Positions 1 through 9,126 are shown, numbered from the stretch's first letter. The stretch: DNA of 64,000 nucleotides from Lentisphaerota bacterium (GCA_017134815.1 CP071032.1:558001-622000), one strand, 5' to 3'. Notes: a model not told the origin generated them from the sequence alone. Translations and numbers: made by a program.

Positions 1-620
1 ACCGGATCATTATTCTTTTTACCGATATCCTGCATTTCAAATTTATTCAAAGTAACGGAAGCGCTCTGATTCAGCATCTTTGATGAAACCTGAACAGTGC
101 CGTTGTTGACAACAAGCTCTTCAATAATAACTTTTTTCTTTTTGCCTTCAGGAGCCGGAGCAGTTGGCTTTGCAGGCTCTTTGACCGCAGGTTCTGCCTT
201 TTTACTCCTGGCAGAATACTGAGCGACGTTGTTCTGCAGATCTTTCAGATTACTGCCTCCTTTAATCGTCGGCTCATAATCTACGTTCATATCACTTATG
301 GTAATTTTCTTAATTACAATAGTATCAGAAAAGATTGATTTAATATCCATATCGACGGCGAAACTTCCCATCTTGAAGGCATCTGGTTTCAGATAACCAT
401 CCGGATTTGCTATTTTCAAACCGCTGATTTTCAAGTTTCCGTTAAGCACCGAAATGTACACATTGCTGACACTTACTTTGGTGCCAAGTGCTTCCGAACC
501 GAACTTGCGTATGCCGCCGGCCACTATTGTATCAAGATAAGCAAACACCACCACTAAAGCAATGATTACCACAATTAACAGTCCCAGGAAGAAAAATAGA
601 ATTCTTTTACCTAATTTCAT
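1..620 (-). CDS. AsmA-like membrane-anchored protein (partial, C-terminus outside window)
   Basis: The reading frame is open from an ATG at 620 to the window edge, so only the N-terminal ~206 residues are seen. A GAGGTG ribosome-binding site lies just upstream. Residues about 7-28 form one strong hydrophobic segment after a KxGKR start, which would anchor the protein in the inner membrane with the rest in the periplasm. The following part (SVSNVYISVLNGNLKISGL, then repeated beta-strand-like stretches) is typical of AsmA/DUF748-type proteins, which act in outer-membrane lipid or protein homeostasis. A Lys/Ala/Pro/Glu-rich low-complexity stretch is present near residue 140-165. The family assignment is from overall pattern, not from a diagnostic motif, and the missing C-terminus prevents a firmer call. 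Confidence 0.6.
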   Translation of the reverse strand, partial: MKLGKRILFFFLGLLIVVIIALVVVFAYLDTIVAGGIRKFGSEALGTKVSVSNVYISVLNGNLKISGLKIANPDGYLKPDAFKMGSFAVDMDIKSIFSDTIVIKKITISDMNVDYEPTIKGGSNLKDLQNNVAQYSARSKKAEPAVKEPAKPTAPAPEGKKKKVIIEELVVNNGTVQVSSKMLNQSASVTLNKFEMQDIGKKNNDP

Positions 621-660
621 GTTGCACCTCGTTTTTTTATGGTTCTCCTGCAATAAAATA

Positions 661-695
661 AGCGCAATGACCACTAAAACAAGCGATCATTGCGC
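661..695 (-). terminator. Rho-independent terminator after asd
   Basis: A perfect 9-bp inverted repeat (GCGCAATGA at 662-670 and TCATTGCGC at 687-695) sits 27 bp after the asd stop codon. On the minus strand it is followed by a T-rich run (TTATTTTATTG). Confidence 0.7.
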
Positions 696-721
696 GAACT
701 TTAAAAATATTACTGTACCTT

Positions 722-1726
722 TTAGAGCAGTTCAGCTATCTGGACAGCGTTCAGAGCGGCACCCTTCAGTACCTGATCTCCGCTGACAAAAATATCCAGG
801 CCGCATTTATCATTGCGGGAAATATCCTGCCTGATACGTCCTACCAGAATATCATCCTGATTAGTAGCGTCAATCGGCATCGGGTAAACAAGATTTGCCG
901 GATCGTCAACCACTATTACTCCAGGGGCCGCTGCCAACAGCTCACGGGCCTCTTCAGGTGTAATCTCATTCTCAAATTCCAGGTTTAAAGCCTCAGAGTG
1001 AGCACGCATAATCGGCACGCGAACACATGTACAAGATACCTGCAGCTCATCATCATGCAGCATCTTGCGGCTTTCGTGAAGCATCTTCAGCTCTTCTTTG
1101 GTGTAACCATTATCATAGAATGCATCAATATGCGGTATAAGGTTGAAGCCGATGCGATGTGCAAAAGCCTCTGGTGAAATCTGTTCTTCATTCAGCAGCT
1201 GTCTGGTTTGAAGCTCAAGTTCCGCCATTCCCTTGGCACCGGCTCCACTGGTAGCCTGATAGGTTGCAGCAACCAGACGTTTGAGCTTTTTGGCTTTATG
1301 CAGAGGAGCTACGGCAACCAGCATGATGATAGTCGAACAGTTAGGATTGGCAATCACACCATTATGCAGTTTGACATCTTCCGGATTTACTTCCGGAACC
1401 ACCAGAGGTACATCATCTTCCATCCGGAAAGCACTGGAGTTATCTATCATCACCGCTCCGGCATTTACAACCGCCTGACGGTATTTTTTGGAAATATCTG
1501 AACCGGCACTGAAAAGTGCGATGTCAATATCTTTGAAAGAATCTTCTGTGAGTTCTTCAATTGTGATTTCTGTGCCCTTGAATGTCAGCGTCTTGCCTGC
1601 AGAACGCTTAGATGCGAGTAAACGCAGGTTCTTTACAGGGAAATTGCGGTTTTCTAGAGTCTTGATCATTTCGATCCCGACTGCACCGGTAGCACCGGCA
1701 ATGGCCACATTAAACTCTTTTGACAT
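722..1726 (-). CDS. asd: Aspartate-semialdehyde dehydrogenase
   Basis: This enzyme reduces aspartyl-4-phosphate to aspartate-4-semialdehyde with NADPH, the branch point to lysine/diaminopimelate, threonine and methionine; it acts in the cytoplasm. The 334-residue protein has the usual length. The nucleotide-binding loop GATGAVG is at residues 11-17 and the catalytic cysteine lies in NPNCSTI (Cys130). A later VPIMRAHSEA stretch carries the conserved active-site histidine of the family. The ATG start has a GGAG site 8 bp upstream (ACGGAGACGACA). It is a single-gene unit: its own promoter-like sequence is at 1776-1803 and a terminator follows. The upstream rsmG gene is 138 bp away on the same strand. 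Confidence 0.97.
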   Translation of the reverse strand: MSKEFNVAIAGATGAVGIEMIKTLENRNFPVKNLRLLASKRSAGKTLTFKGTEITIEELTEDSFKDIDIALFSAGSDISKKYRQAVVNAGAVMIDNSSAFRMEDDVPLVVPEVNPEDVKLHNGVIANPNCSTIIMLVAVAPLHKAKKLKRLVAATYQATSGAGAKGMAELELQTRQLLNEEQISPEAFAHRIGFNLIPHIDAFYDNGYTKEELKMLHESRKMLHDDELQVSCTCVRVPIMRAHSEALNLEFENEITPEEARELLAAAPGVIVVDDPANLVYPMPIDATNQDDILVGRIRQDISRNDKCGLDIFVSGDQVLKGAALNAVQIAELL

Positions 1727-1775
1727 TGTCGTCTCCGTTTGATTTTTTATTAAAACTTGGGCACTAAAAAGCAGA

Positions 1776-1803
1776 ACTATAGCTTTAAGTATTGATATTT
1801 CAA
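1776..1803 (-). promoter_or_regulatory. Predicted sigma70-type promoter for asd
   Basis: On the minus strand TTGAAA (1798-1803) and TATAGT (1776-1781) are separated by 16 bp, about 50 bp before the asd start. This is a pattern match only. Confidence 0.5.
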
Positions 1804-1864
1804 GCGGTAAGCAACCTGTTTTTGTTAAAAAGCTGAAAATATAGATTTTTGAAGGAGAAGGGAA

Positions 1865-2536
1865 TTACCTGTCAGAGTACACAAACACCCGCTTCCCCCC
1901 GGCCGCAGGCAAGTCAAATACTTCTGTCACTCTCCATGAAATATTGTGCCTTGAGGATATTTTTTTTAAATTATCCAGCTCTGCAGCAGCTTGTTCAGGA
2001 GTCTTAAAAAAAACAAATCGACCGGTAGACTTGAGCATATTTCTGGCTTCACGATATAAAGTCCTGAGGTCGGACACCGCCCTGGCAGTTAAGATATCAA
2101 AGCGTTCCTGCCATTCTTCCCGGCGATTCATTTCTCTGGAGCGCCCGGTAAAAACCTTAAGGTTACTTAATCCCAGAGAAGCACCGGCAGATTCAACAAA
2201 TGCGGTTTTCTTGCTGATTGAATCAACAGCGGTAATTTGAAGCTGTGGGAAAGCTGTAGCCAGGATGAGCGACGGGAAACCGGCTCCGCAACCAATATCA
2301 ACAATCCTCAGTCCAGTTCCAATTTCCGGAAAATACCGACATATCGCCAGCGAATCAGCAACATGTTTGATCATAAAATCATCTTTGTCCTGAATCCTGG
2401 TCAGGTTTACTTTTGCATTTGCCGCCAGAAGCAATTCATATAAGTTATCACACCGGTTAATAAAAAAATCAAAGTCAGAAACTCCACAGGAGAGACAAAA
2501 ATTCTTAAATTCTTCTCTGGAAAAATCCCGAATCAT
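1865..2536 (-). CDS. rsmG: 16S rRNA (guanine527-N7)-methyltransferase RsmG
   Basis: RsmG (GidB) transfers a methyl group from S-adenosylmethionine to N7 of G527 in 16S rRNA. The 223-residue protein has the SAM-binding motif I VDIGCGAGFPSL, followed by the acidic VDS of motif II and the FDILTARAV stretch that is typical of RsmG. The N-terminal helical region with NLTRIQ (E. coli NLT-type motif) is also present. Its ATG overlaps the stop codon of the upstream membrane-protein gene by four bases (ATGA), so the two are translationally coupled. Unlike many bacteria it is not next to mnmG or parAB here. Confidence 0.95.
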   Translation of the reverse strand: MIRDFSREEFKNFCLSCGVSDFDFFINRCDNLYELLLAANAKVNLTRIQDKDDFMIKHVADSLAICRYFPEIGTGLRIVDIGCGAGFPSLILATAFPQLQITAVDSISKKTAFVESAGASLGLSNLKVFTGRSREMNRREEWQERFDILTARAVSDLRTLYREARNMLKSTGRFVFFKTPEQAAAELDNLKKISSRHNISWRVTEVFDLPAAGGKRVFVYSDR

Positions 2537-3090
2537 GCAGCAGTACCCGCTGCCAGGTGGATAATTCCAGCAGAAAAACAGAAAAGTCCGAACGCGGCGA
2601 AAAAAGCTGCGGTGACATATTTATATTTTCTGGAGACGGCGATTTTGCGAAGAATATCCCGCAGCAGGTACGGTTTTCCTGAAAAGAAAAGTCCGGCAAT
2701 GCCTAAAGTCCAGCACATTACCGCAAAAACAGCACCGTGGGCGGTGTGATAAGTAAATGATTCGTGCACCATATAATATGCTGTCAGAATGAAAAAACCG
2801 CCAACTGCCCGCGCAAACAGGTAGTCCAGAAAGAAAAAGCCTATCACGGAAAAAACAACAGCCAGTGGAAACAGCCATGACAGCATCCAGGTCCAGACAA
2901 TAGGTTTTGCCTGTGGAATACACCAGAGCAAACACAGAAAACCCAGCACCACACCTGCGTATCTGTTGCGCGGCAACGCTTCCCATCGGGTTATGTTGTC
3001 ACTTTTCAGTCTCAGTATAAACCAGACAATGCCGCCAGACAAAACAGCCGCCAGAAGTAATACCAGCTTATATATTGTAAAATCGTTCAC
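2533..3090 (-). CDS. Integral membrane protein of unknown function
   Basis: The 185-residue product is mostly hydrophobic, with about six membrane segments (roughly residues 7-27, 44-63, 66-88, 90-107, 118-136 and 160-182) and short Arg/Lys loops that fit an inner-membrane location. I recognise no family motif. A region with HESFTYHTAHGA between two membrane segments contains three histidines that could bind metal or haem, but this is speculative. It precedes rsmG with a four-base overlap, so the two genes are very likely co-transcribed; rsmG does not tell what this protein does. Confidence 0.75.
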   Translation of the reverse strand: MNDFTIYKLVLLLAAVLSGGIVWFILRLKSDNITRWEALPRNRYAGVVLGFLCLLWCIPQAKPIVWTWMLSWLFPLAVVFSVIGFFFLDYLFARAVGGFFILTAYYMVHESFTYHTAHGAVFAVMCWTLGIAGLFFSGKPYLLRDILRKIAVSRKYKYVTAAFFAAFGLFCFSAGIIHLAAGTAA

Positions 3091-3127
3091 TTATCAACCT
3101 TTGAAATAATTAAAAATAATGAAAACT

Positions 3128-3168
3128 ATTTTAGCATGATATTCGCTTAAATCAAGTGAATATCATGC
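3128..3168 (-). terminator. Probable terminator after dnaE
   Basis: A 15-bp stem with one G-U pair (3134-3148 with 3154-3168, five-base loop) lies 13 bp after the dnaE stop codon. The following minus-strand sequence is A/T-rich (CTAAAATAGTTTTC) rather than a clean T run, so efficiency is uncertain. Confidence 0.55.
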
Positions 3169-3180
3169 CTACTCAGGTAA

Positions 3181-6100
3181 TCAGGTCGCTGCTGTTTTCT
3201 CCTGTTCATTCTTGTCTCGAGACTTGAAATTGAACCGGCGGCGAGCTTCGGGCACCTTGTTGTTGGCTTTCAGACGATAACGTTTTTCACCAAGTTTAGT
3301 GCTGATTTCACGAAGCAGTTCTGTATTGACTTTGATCTTGTATCCAGGTGCTTCAAGAAAAGCATATTCCCCACCGTTGCAGGCAATGCACAAAATCAGT
3401 GAGGCTTCACCGGGATATTTTTCGCAGACAGCACGGATGTACTCAAGATCATTGCTGGTGTTTGAGCCCTCATAAAAATGCACATGCAGTTCAGCAGAGT
3501 ACATTTCCGGAGCCTGTTCTATCGGAATAATGCGTTCAGCTATCAAACGCGGTCTTTCCGATTCATCTCGTTTGCTGGTCAAGGCTTCAAGGAATAACGG
3601 CATGTCCGGTTCCAGCTCAAATCCACTTTCTTCAAGCGCCTCCAACGTCCTGCTGTATATCATAACCTCAAACGAGGTATCCAGGTCTTCAAGCTCAAGA
3701 ATACCAAACGGCTTGCCGCTGTTCTTGCTGAAGCGTTTGCTGTAAGATTTTACGATACCGCCAAACCTGATACCGACATTATCCGCAAAGGAGTCAATTT
3801 CCAGCATTTTTACTGTTGAATAAGTTGAAATATACTCAGAATATTTTGCCAGCGGATGTCCGGTGATATAGAAACCCAGCAGATCCTTTTCATTTTTAAG
3901 CAGTTCATTTTCTTCGAATTCCGGAATATCCGGAATCGGAATCGAACAGATTTCCTCCTGGGCGTCATCATCAAGCAGATCAAACAATGACCCCTGCCCC
4001 GCAAGCCGGTCTTTAACTCTTGAAGCCGCATAGCCCATTGTCGGTTCAGCTATGGCCAGAACCTGCGAACGCCTGAGTCCCAGAGAGTCAAATGCTCCGG
4101 CTTTGGTAAAGTGCTCAATGATCCTTGAATTCATAGCTTCACCACAGCGCTCACAGAAGTCAAGGAAACTTTCAAACCGGCCTTCCTGTTCACGGGTTTC
4201 AATAATTTTGCCGGCAGCAGCTTCACCGCAGCCCTTTATTGCTCCCAGCCCGAAACGGATTGCACCATTGTCAACCGAAAAATTAATATCGCTGGTGTTG
4301 ATATCCGGCGGTAGAATTTTAATACCCATTTCGCGACATTCGGCAATGATAAAGGCGATTTTTTCAGCATTGTCAATTTCTGCCGCCAGCACTGCACACA
4401 TAAATTCAACCGGATAATTGGCTTTCAAATACGCAGTGCGGTACGCTATAAATGCATAGGCGGCACTGTGAGATTTATTAAAACCGTAGCCAGCAAATTT
4501 GCCGATTTTTTCCCAGATGATATCAGCAAGTTTCTCATCGATACCACTCACCTCAGCACATCCCTCGACAAACTTGACTTTCTGCTGCTGCAATACCTTC
4601 ACTTTTTTCTTGCCGATCGCCCGGCGCAGAATGTCGGCGCCACCAAGAGTAAATCCGGCTAACTCCTGCACGACCTGCATGATCTGTTCCTGATAAAGCA
4701 TAATGCCGTAAGTTTCATTAAGAAGCTCTTCCATCTTGGGATGATCATATTCAATTGGCGCCAGACCTTTTTTGCGGGCGATGAAATCAGGAATAAACTG
4801 CATCGGGCCGGGACGATAAATCGCAATCAGGGCGATGATATGCTCAATGGTCTCCACCCCGAATTGGCGGCACAGATTCTGCATTCCAGTAGATTCAAGC
4901 TGAAATACCGAAACCGTATCCCCACGATTCAGTAAAGCAAAAGTCTTGGGGTCCTCAAGACTCACTTTTGCTATGTCAAATTCCGGTTTATGCTTGCGGA
5001 TATTATCTACGGCATGCTGAATTACAGTCAGGGTTTTAAGGCCGAGGAAATCCATTTTCAACAGGCCAAGCTCTTCGCACGGTACAGCCGGAAATTCTGT
5101 TATAACCTCGCTTTTGGCTCCACGTGCCAGCGGAACCAGGTTATCCAGACGCTGATCACCGATAATAACTCCGGCAGCGTGTATCCCCATCTGGCGATTA
5201 ATGCCTTCAAGTACTTCAGCATATTTGAAAATTTCCTGGACATAAGGCTCTGAATCAATCATTTTTCGCAGGTCTTCAGATTCCTGACGGGCCTTTGCCA
5301 GGTTCATTTTCGGGTCGGCGGGGATTAACTTTGTAATTCTGTCCCCTTCCTCAAAGGTCCGCCCAAGCACTCTGGCGACATCTTTGATTACGGCTTTGGC
5401 TTTCAAGGTGCCGTAGGTTCCAATCTGCGCCACACTGTCATGTCCGTATTTATTACGGACATACTCAATTACCTCTGAACGCCTTTTTTCACAAAAGTCA
5501 ATATCAAAGTCAGGAGGGCTCACCCGTTCCGGATTCAGAAATCGTTCGAAGAGCAGATTGTACTTCAGCGGATCTATATCAGTAATATAAGTCAAATATG
5601 CCACAAGACTGCCGGCACCGGAGCCACGCCCGGGCCCTACCGGTATTTTTTCTTTTCTGGCAAAAGCGATAAAATCACTTACTACCAGAAAATAGCTGCA
5701 GTACTTTGAGCCGTCAATAACCCCAAGTTCGAAGTCCATGCGGTCAACAATTGCCTGCTGCTTTTCGTCAAGCGAATCGAGCTTACGAGGGTCAAAGTCA
5801 TAGCGATCAACAATGCCGTCCATGCAGATATTGCGCAGATACTCTTTTTCTCCCATGCCGGATTCGCTGATCTCATATACCGGATAGTGGTTGACGTCAG
5901 GGGCAAATTTAAACTTGATATCGCAGCGCTCAGCTATCTCTCTGGAAACGGTTATCGCCTCGGGAATTTCCTTGAAAATCTCCTTCATCTCATCAGGACT
6001 CTTGAAGTAAAACTCAGGCGCCGGAAAACGGAACCGTTTGGGATCATCTATTTTTGACCCGGTCTGGATGCAAAGCATGATTTCATGCGCTTTGGCATGC

Positions 6101-6744
6101 TCTTTCTTGAGATAATGCACGTCATTGGTCGCTACAACCGGCAGTGACATTTTTTTAGCCAGTTCAACAATCCCTTTATTAGCCCGACGTTCCTCTTCCA
6201 TGCCATGATCCATTACCTCAAGGTAAAAGTTGTCACGCCCAAGGATATCGCAGTATTCGCCGACCGCCTTTTCAGCAGCTGCAAAATCATTATTTAAAAT
6301 CGCGGCCGGTATTTCTCCCCCGATACAGGCTGACAGTCCAATCAAACCTTCACTGTGCCTGGCAAGTATCTCTTTGTCAATACGGGGTTTATAGAAAAAA
6401 CCGTTATTAAAAGCTTCAGCAATAAGTTTACATAATGAATGATAACCGGTTATGTCCTTGGCCAACAACACCAGATGATGACCTCTTATGTAGGGAACAG
6501 ATGCTTTTTTATCAAACCTTGTGGTAGGGCTGACATAAGCCTCGCAACCGATGATTGGATTCAGCCCGGCTTTGTTGAAACTTTGATACATATCAATGGT
6601 ACCACCCATAAACCCATGGTCGGTAATCGCCACTGCCGGCATATCGTATTCCTTTGCCATCTCAATCAGTCCCGGCACGGTGCAGGCACCGTCAAGCAGA
6701 CTGTAATGAGTATGCAGGTGTAAATGTACAAAATCAGAAGACAT
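3181..6744 (-). CDS. dnaE: DNA polymerase III subunit alpha
   Basis: This is the replicative polymerase catalytic subunit. I place the start at the ATG at 6744 (MSSDFVHLH), which has an AAAGGA site seven bases upstream, giving 1187 residues; a TTG 33 bp upstream is in frame but has no comparable site. Domains in order: PHP domain (HLHTHYS near residue 10, TDHG, GCEAYV, NDVHY), polymerase palm with GPGRGSGAGS near 370 and the catalytic PDFDID near 411-416, thumb/fingers, helix-hairpin-helix region, and a C-terminal OB-fold stretch ending in a basic tail. Length and motif order match DnaE type 1. The gene stands alone between a predicted terminator and a divergent intergenic region. Confidence 0.97.
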   Translation of the reverse strand: MSSDFVHLHLHTHYSLLDGACTVPGLIEMAKEYDMPAVAITDHGFMGGTIDMYQSFNKAGLNPIIGCEAYVSPTTRFDKKASVPYIRGHHLVLLAKDITGYHSLCKLIAEAFNNGFFYKPRIDKEILARHSEGLIGLSACIGGEIPAAILNNDFAAAEKAVGEYCDILGRDNFYLEVMDHGMEEERRANKGIVELAKKMSLPVVATNDVHYLKKEHAKAHEIMLCIQTGSKIDDPKRFRFPAPEFYFKSPDEMKEIFKEIPEAITVSREIAERCDIKFKFAPDVNHYPVYEISESGMGEKEYLRNICMDGIVDRYDFDPRKLDSLDEKQQAIVDRMDFELGVIDGSKYCSYFLVVSDFIAFARKEKIPVGPGRGSGAGSLVAYLTYITDIDPLKYNLLFERFLNPERVSPPDFDIDFCEKRRSEVIEYVRNKYGHDSVAQIGTYGTLKAKAVIKDVARVLGRTFEEGDRITKLIPADPKMNLAKARQESEDLRKMIDSEPYVQEIFKYAEVLEGINRQMGIHAAGVIIGDQRLDNLVPLARGAKSEVITEFPAVPCEELGLLKMDFLGLKTLTVIQHAVDNIRKHKPEFDIAKVSLEDPKTFALLNRGDTVSVFQLESTGMQNLCRQFGVETIEHIIALIAIYRPGPMQFIPDFIARKKGLAPIEYDHPKMEELLNETYGIMLYQEQIMQVVQELAGFTLGGADILRRAIGKKKVKVLQQQKVKFVEGCAEVSGIDEKLADIIWEKIGKFAGYGFNKSHSAAYAFIAYRTAYLKANYPVEFMCAVLAAEIDNAEKIAFIIAECREMGIKILPPDINTSDINFSVDNGAIRFGLGAIKGCGEAAAGKIIETREQEGRFESFLDFCERCGEAMNSRIIEHFTKAGAFDSLGLRRSQVLAIAEPTMGYAASRVKDRLAGQGSLFDLLDDDAQEEICSIPIPDIPEFEENELLKNEKDLLGFYITGHPLAKYSEYISTYSTVKMLEIDSFADNVGIRFGGIVKSYSKRFSKNSGKPFGILELEDLDTSFEVMIYSRTLEALEESGFELEPDMPLFLEALTSKRDESERPRLIAERIIPIEQAPEMYSAELHVHFYEGSNTSNDLEYIRAVCEKYPGEASLILCIACNGGEYAFLEAPGYKIKVNTELLREISTKLGEKRYRLKANNKVPEARRRFNFKSRDKNEQEKTAAT

Positions 6745-7110
6745 GAATTTTCCTTTGCGTTTGAAGACAGCTTCCAACTGTCAAACAGTCTTATTTATTT
6801 TATTTAATTTAGTATGGAAATAGAAAATTGATAACTCGAAATTGCATGAAAAGAGAATTTTCAGGTTGCCCTGCTCAAATTAGCAGTCTTCAGCATGATT
6901 ATCATATTCGGAATATACTTATGCCGTCATAGAAACACCAGTTTTCTCAAAAAATGTAATATTTTTTAGCATGTTTCAACATTTTCCATTTTCAACATGT
7001 ATAATAGAAAATCGTTAGCCTTTATCTTGCAAGAAACTGAGCCGACATGTCATTAGACAATCTGTATTTTAAGATACCTGGAATTAAATATTAAAACCGG
7101 GAGGCTTACA
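6745..7110. other. Divergent intergenic region between dnaE and the phospholipase-like gene
   Basis: This 366-bp A/T-rich stretch carries no convincing open reading frame. It must hold the promoters for both flanking genes. On the plus strand I see a perfect TATAAT at 7000-7005 and a 9-bp direct repeat (TTTCAACAT at 6974-6982 and 6990-6998) just before it. I found no clear promoter for dnaE. Confidence 0.6.
6974..7005 (+). promoter_or_regulatory. Predicted promoter with direct repeat upstream of the phospholipase-like gene
   Basis: TATAAT is at 7000-7005, about 105 bp before the start codon. There is no good -35 box; instead two copies of TTTCAACAT, 16 bp apart, occupy the -35 area. This suggests an activator-dependent promoter, but it is a pattern observation only. 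Confidence 0.4.
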
Positions 7111-8538
7111 ATGAAACCATCCTTTGCCGCAAGGCTTTTATTTGTCATTTTTTCCTGTGCTGCTACAGTTTCAACTGCCGCTTTTAAACCTGCATTTTCA
7201 GCAACAGAGCACATTTACGGTGCAGCAGAAGTAATGATTAAACTTAATCACGATTCGCCCGGCATAAAAAATCCGGTATTCACGTTGCCAAACGGGTTAC
7301 GAATCAGTTACGGCCAGCTGGCGGCCATGCCGGATTTATTCAGTGTAGTCGGAAATTCTGCATCAGACACACGTGACCCTGTCGAAGCTGAGGAACGTTT
7401 CCTGCGAAATTTTAACGACCTGGCTGAATCATCGCAAAGCGTCACGAGATTCAATAAAATATGGCCTGTAATGCAGGATGAGTATGAGCAAATCACCGCT
7501 GCTGTAGAAAAAGGTCTGGATCCTGCATATACCTTCCAGAAAATATCCGGCGACATTGATGAAAGACTCAATCGCGCTACTGGCGGCGGCTCCATCTTTA
7601 CCGGAATGTACCCACTTGGCAACTACCTGAAGCTGGCTGTAAACTGTTTTGATCATTTTGGTGAAGACGCAATTTTTGCTTATCACATCGGGCACAATGC
7701 CGCTATGAAAGCTGCCGTACTGGCAGGAAAAATCGAACGTGGAGCTGCTACTCCGAGTACATCAGATATTCAAAAATACGGCAAAGATTTAAAGTTGATT
7801 GCCTTGAATCATCTGGAATACGCTTATGCACTCAATGCGTTTGCCTGTCATTATATGATGGACAGATTTGCCGGTGGTCATATTCGGGCTCCGTTCCGGC
7901 AGCTCTGCCAGACTGTTTTTACTCAGAATATAGGCGCCTGTCTTGGTAAATATGCTCATAATGAAGACTGCTGCGATAACCTTATTGTCAGAAATCAGCT
8001 GGGAGAAACCTGGACAGCCTATGGAGACCATGAGTTTTTCAGTGACTGCAACCGGGAAAACCGGGCTCGTCTTGCGGCAATGCTGCAGCAGTCTGCTGAT
8101 GAGGTTTTTGATGCTTACACTACCGGTTGTACGGCTGCTCCTGAAAATACCGACAGGCATTTTCCATATCCAGTGGCACCACTGACTGAATTTGCCGGTT
8201 TTAAACAGACATTTCCGATGTTCAGGTATGACAAAGCGTCAAACACTATTTTTCGCCGCGAGGATATTGCAAATCAATTTGACAGCCGTGAAAAATCTGA
8301 CTGGTGGGGCTGGTCTACTTTCCTTTTGATCAACTCCAAAGGAATGGGCAAAAATATCCCGCCGGAATTTTCAATAACTTCGAAAAAAAACAGGTATAAT
8401 GTTCCGGTGGCGGATCAGGCAGTACTTTTTGACCGGACAGAAAACAAGCAGCAGCTTATAGATGAAGGCATCATAACCGATCCAGGACTGCTTGAATACC
8501 ACCACAAACAAGACACTGACTCCGCAGAGAACTTTTAA
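7111..8538 (+). CDS. Secreted phospholipase C-like (zinc-type) protein
   Basis: The 475-residue protein begins with a Sec signal peptide (hydrophobic residues ~6-24, cleavage probably after the FSA near 31). The start ATG has a GGGAGG site. The pattern resembles the zinc-metallophospholipase C group known from Legionella and Pseudomonas: YGQLAAMPDLF near 67-77, DHFG at 181-184, YHIGH at 191-195, HYMMDRFAGGHIR at 247-259, and H283 and H307 in later loops. The run of His/Asp residues could coordinate two or three metal ions. If correct, it would hydrolyse phospholipids outside the inner membrane. I assign the family from remembered motifs only, so an unrelated helical metalloprotein remains possible. 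The next gene is 147 bp downstream with its own promoter-like sequence. Confidence 0.5.
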   Translation: MKPSFAARLLFVIFSCAATVSTAAFKPAFSATEHIYGAAEVMIKLNHDSPGIKNPVFTLPNGLRISYGQLAAMPDLFSVVGNSASDTRDPVEAEERFLRNFNDLAESSQSVTRFNKIWPVMQDEYEQITAAVEKGLDPAYTFQKISGDIDERLNRATGGGSIFTGMYPLGNYLKLAVNCFDHFGEDAIFAYHIGHNAAMKAAVLAGKIERGAATPSTSDIQKYGKDLKLIALNHLEYAYALNAFACHYMMDRFAGGHIRAPFRQLCQTVFTQNIGACLGKYAHNEDCCDNLIVRNQLGETWTAYGDHEFFSDCNRENRARLAAMLQQSADEVFDAYTTGCTAAPENTDRHFPYPVAPLTEFAGFKQTFPMFRYDKASNTIFRREDIANQFDSREKSDWWGWSTFLLINSKGMGKNIPPEFSITSKKNRYNVPVADQAVLFDRTENKQQLIDEGIITDPGLLEYHHKQDTDSAENF

Positions 8539-8608
8539 GGGGAGCTTGAATTCTTTCCGTCAATCTGCTTAATTGAGGGGAGCGGCTCTTTTGCAGTCCC
8601 TTCAGCTC

Positions 8609-8636
8609 TTGACTTTCAATATAAAAGCTGTAAATT
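8609..8636 (+). promoter_or_regulatory. Predicted promoter for the small secreted protein gene
   Basis: TTGACT (8609-8614) and TAAATT (8631-8636) are separated by 16 bp, about 50 bp before the start codon at 8686. A perfect 14-bp palindrome (TTATTCTAGAATAA, 8656-8669) lies between this promoter and the ribosome-binding site. Confidence 0.4.
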
Positions 8637-8685
8637 GGAGAATGTGATTTTAAGTTTATTCTAGAATAAGGCGGAGGCCTGACAA

Positions 8686-9126
8686 ATGGGCAAGGATTTT
8701 ATAGCTACCGGTATAATAAGCGCGGTGCTGCTTCTTTCTATGCTGCCTTCAGCCAATACCGGCGGAAGATTGTGCTGTGATGCCGCTGCAACCAGACTCG
8801 CCCTGCTTCAAATTTCCCGTTATCACGCCGAACTCAACAGCGGCGGCGCTGAAATCAATGATACCACTGATGATGACAATTCTGTCAGTCCCGTTCAGAC
8901 ACCGGTTATCAATGATTTGAATAATATCAGCTTTATAAAAAAACCTCACCTCCCGGAGCGTATTAAACTCAGGGAGTTGCAGTATAAACAACCATGCTCA
9001 AGCATGCAGGGAATAAGCTCTGAAGAGAAACACAGCTTTGATATTCGCTTTTTTCACATATCCAAATTTGCGCCTTGCAAAAATAATTCATACATCGTCA
9101 AACATTTCCAGACAGCTCTGCTTTGA
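8686..9126 (+). CDS. Small secreted protein of unknown function
   Basis: The 146-residue protein has an N-terminal hydrophobic stretch (about residues 7-23) that fits a signal peptide or anchor, then a polar region with GGAEINDTTDDDNS. It has five cysteines (two adjacent near residue 29-30). The ATG follows a strong GGCGGAGG site, which is the main argument that this is a real gene. I recognise no family. It lies downstream of the phospholipase-like gene in the same orientation but behind its own promoter-like sequence. Confidence 0.55.
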   Translation: MGKDFIATGIISAVLLLSMLPSANTGGRLCCDAAATRLALLQISRYHAELNSGGAEINDTTDDDNSVSPVQTPVINDLNNISFIKKPHLPERIKLRELQYKQPCSSMQGISSEEKHSFDIRFFHISKFAPCKNNSYIVKHFQTALL

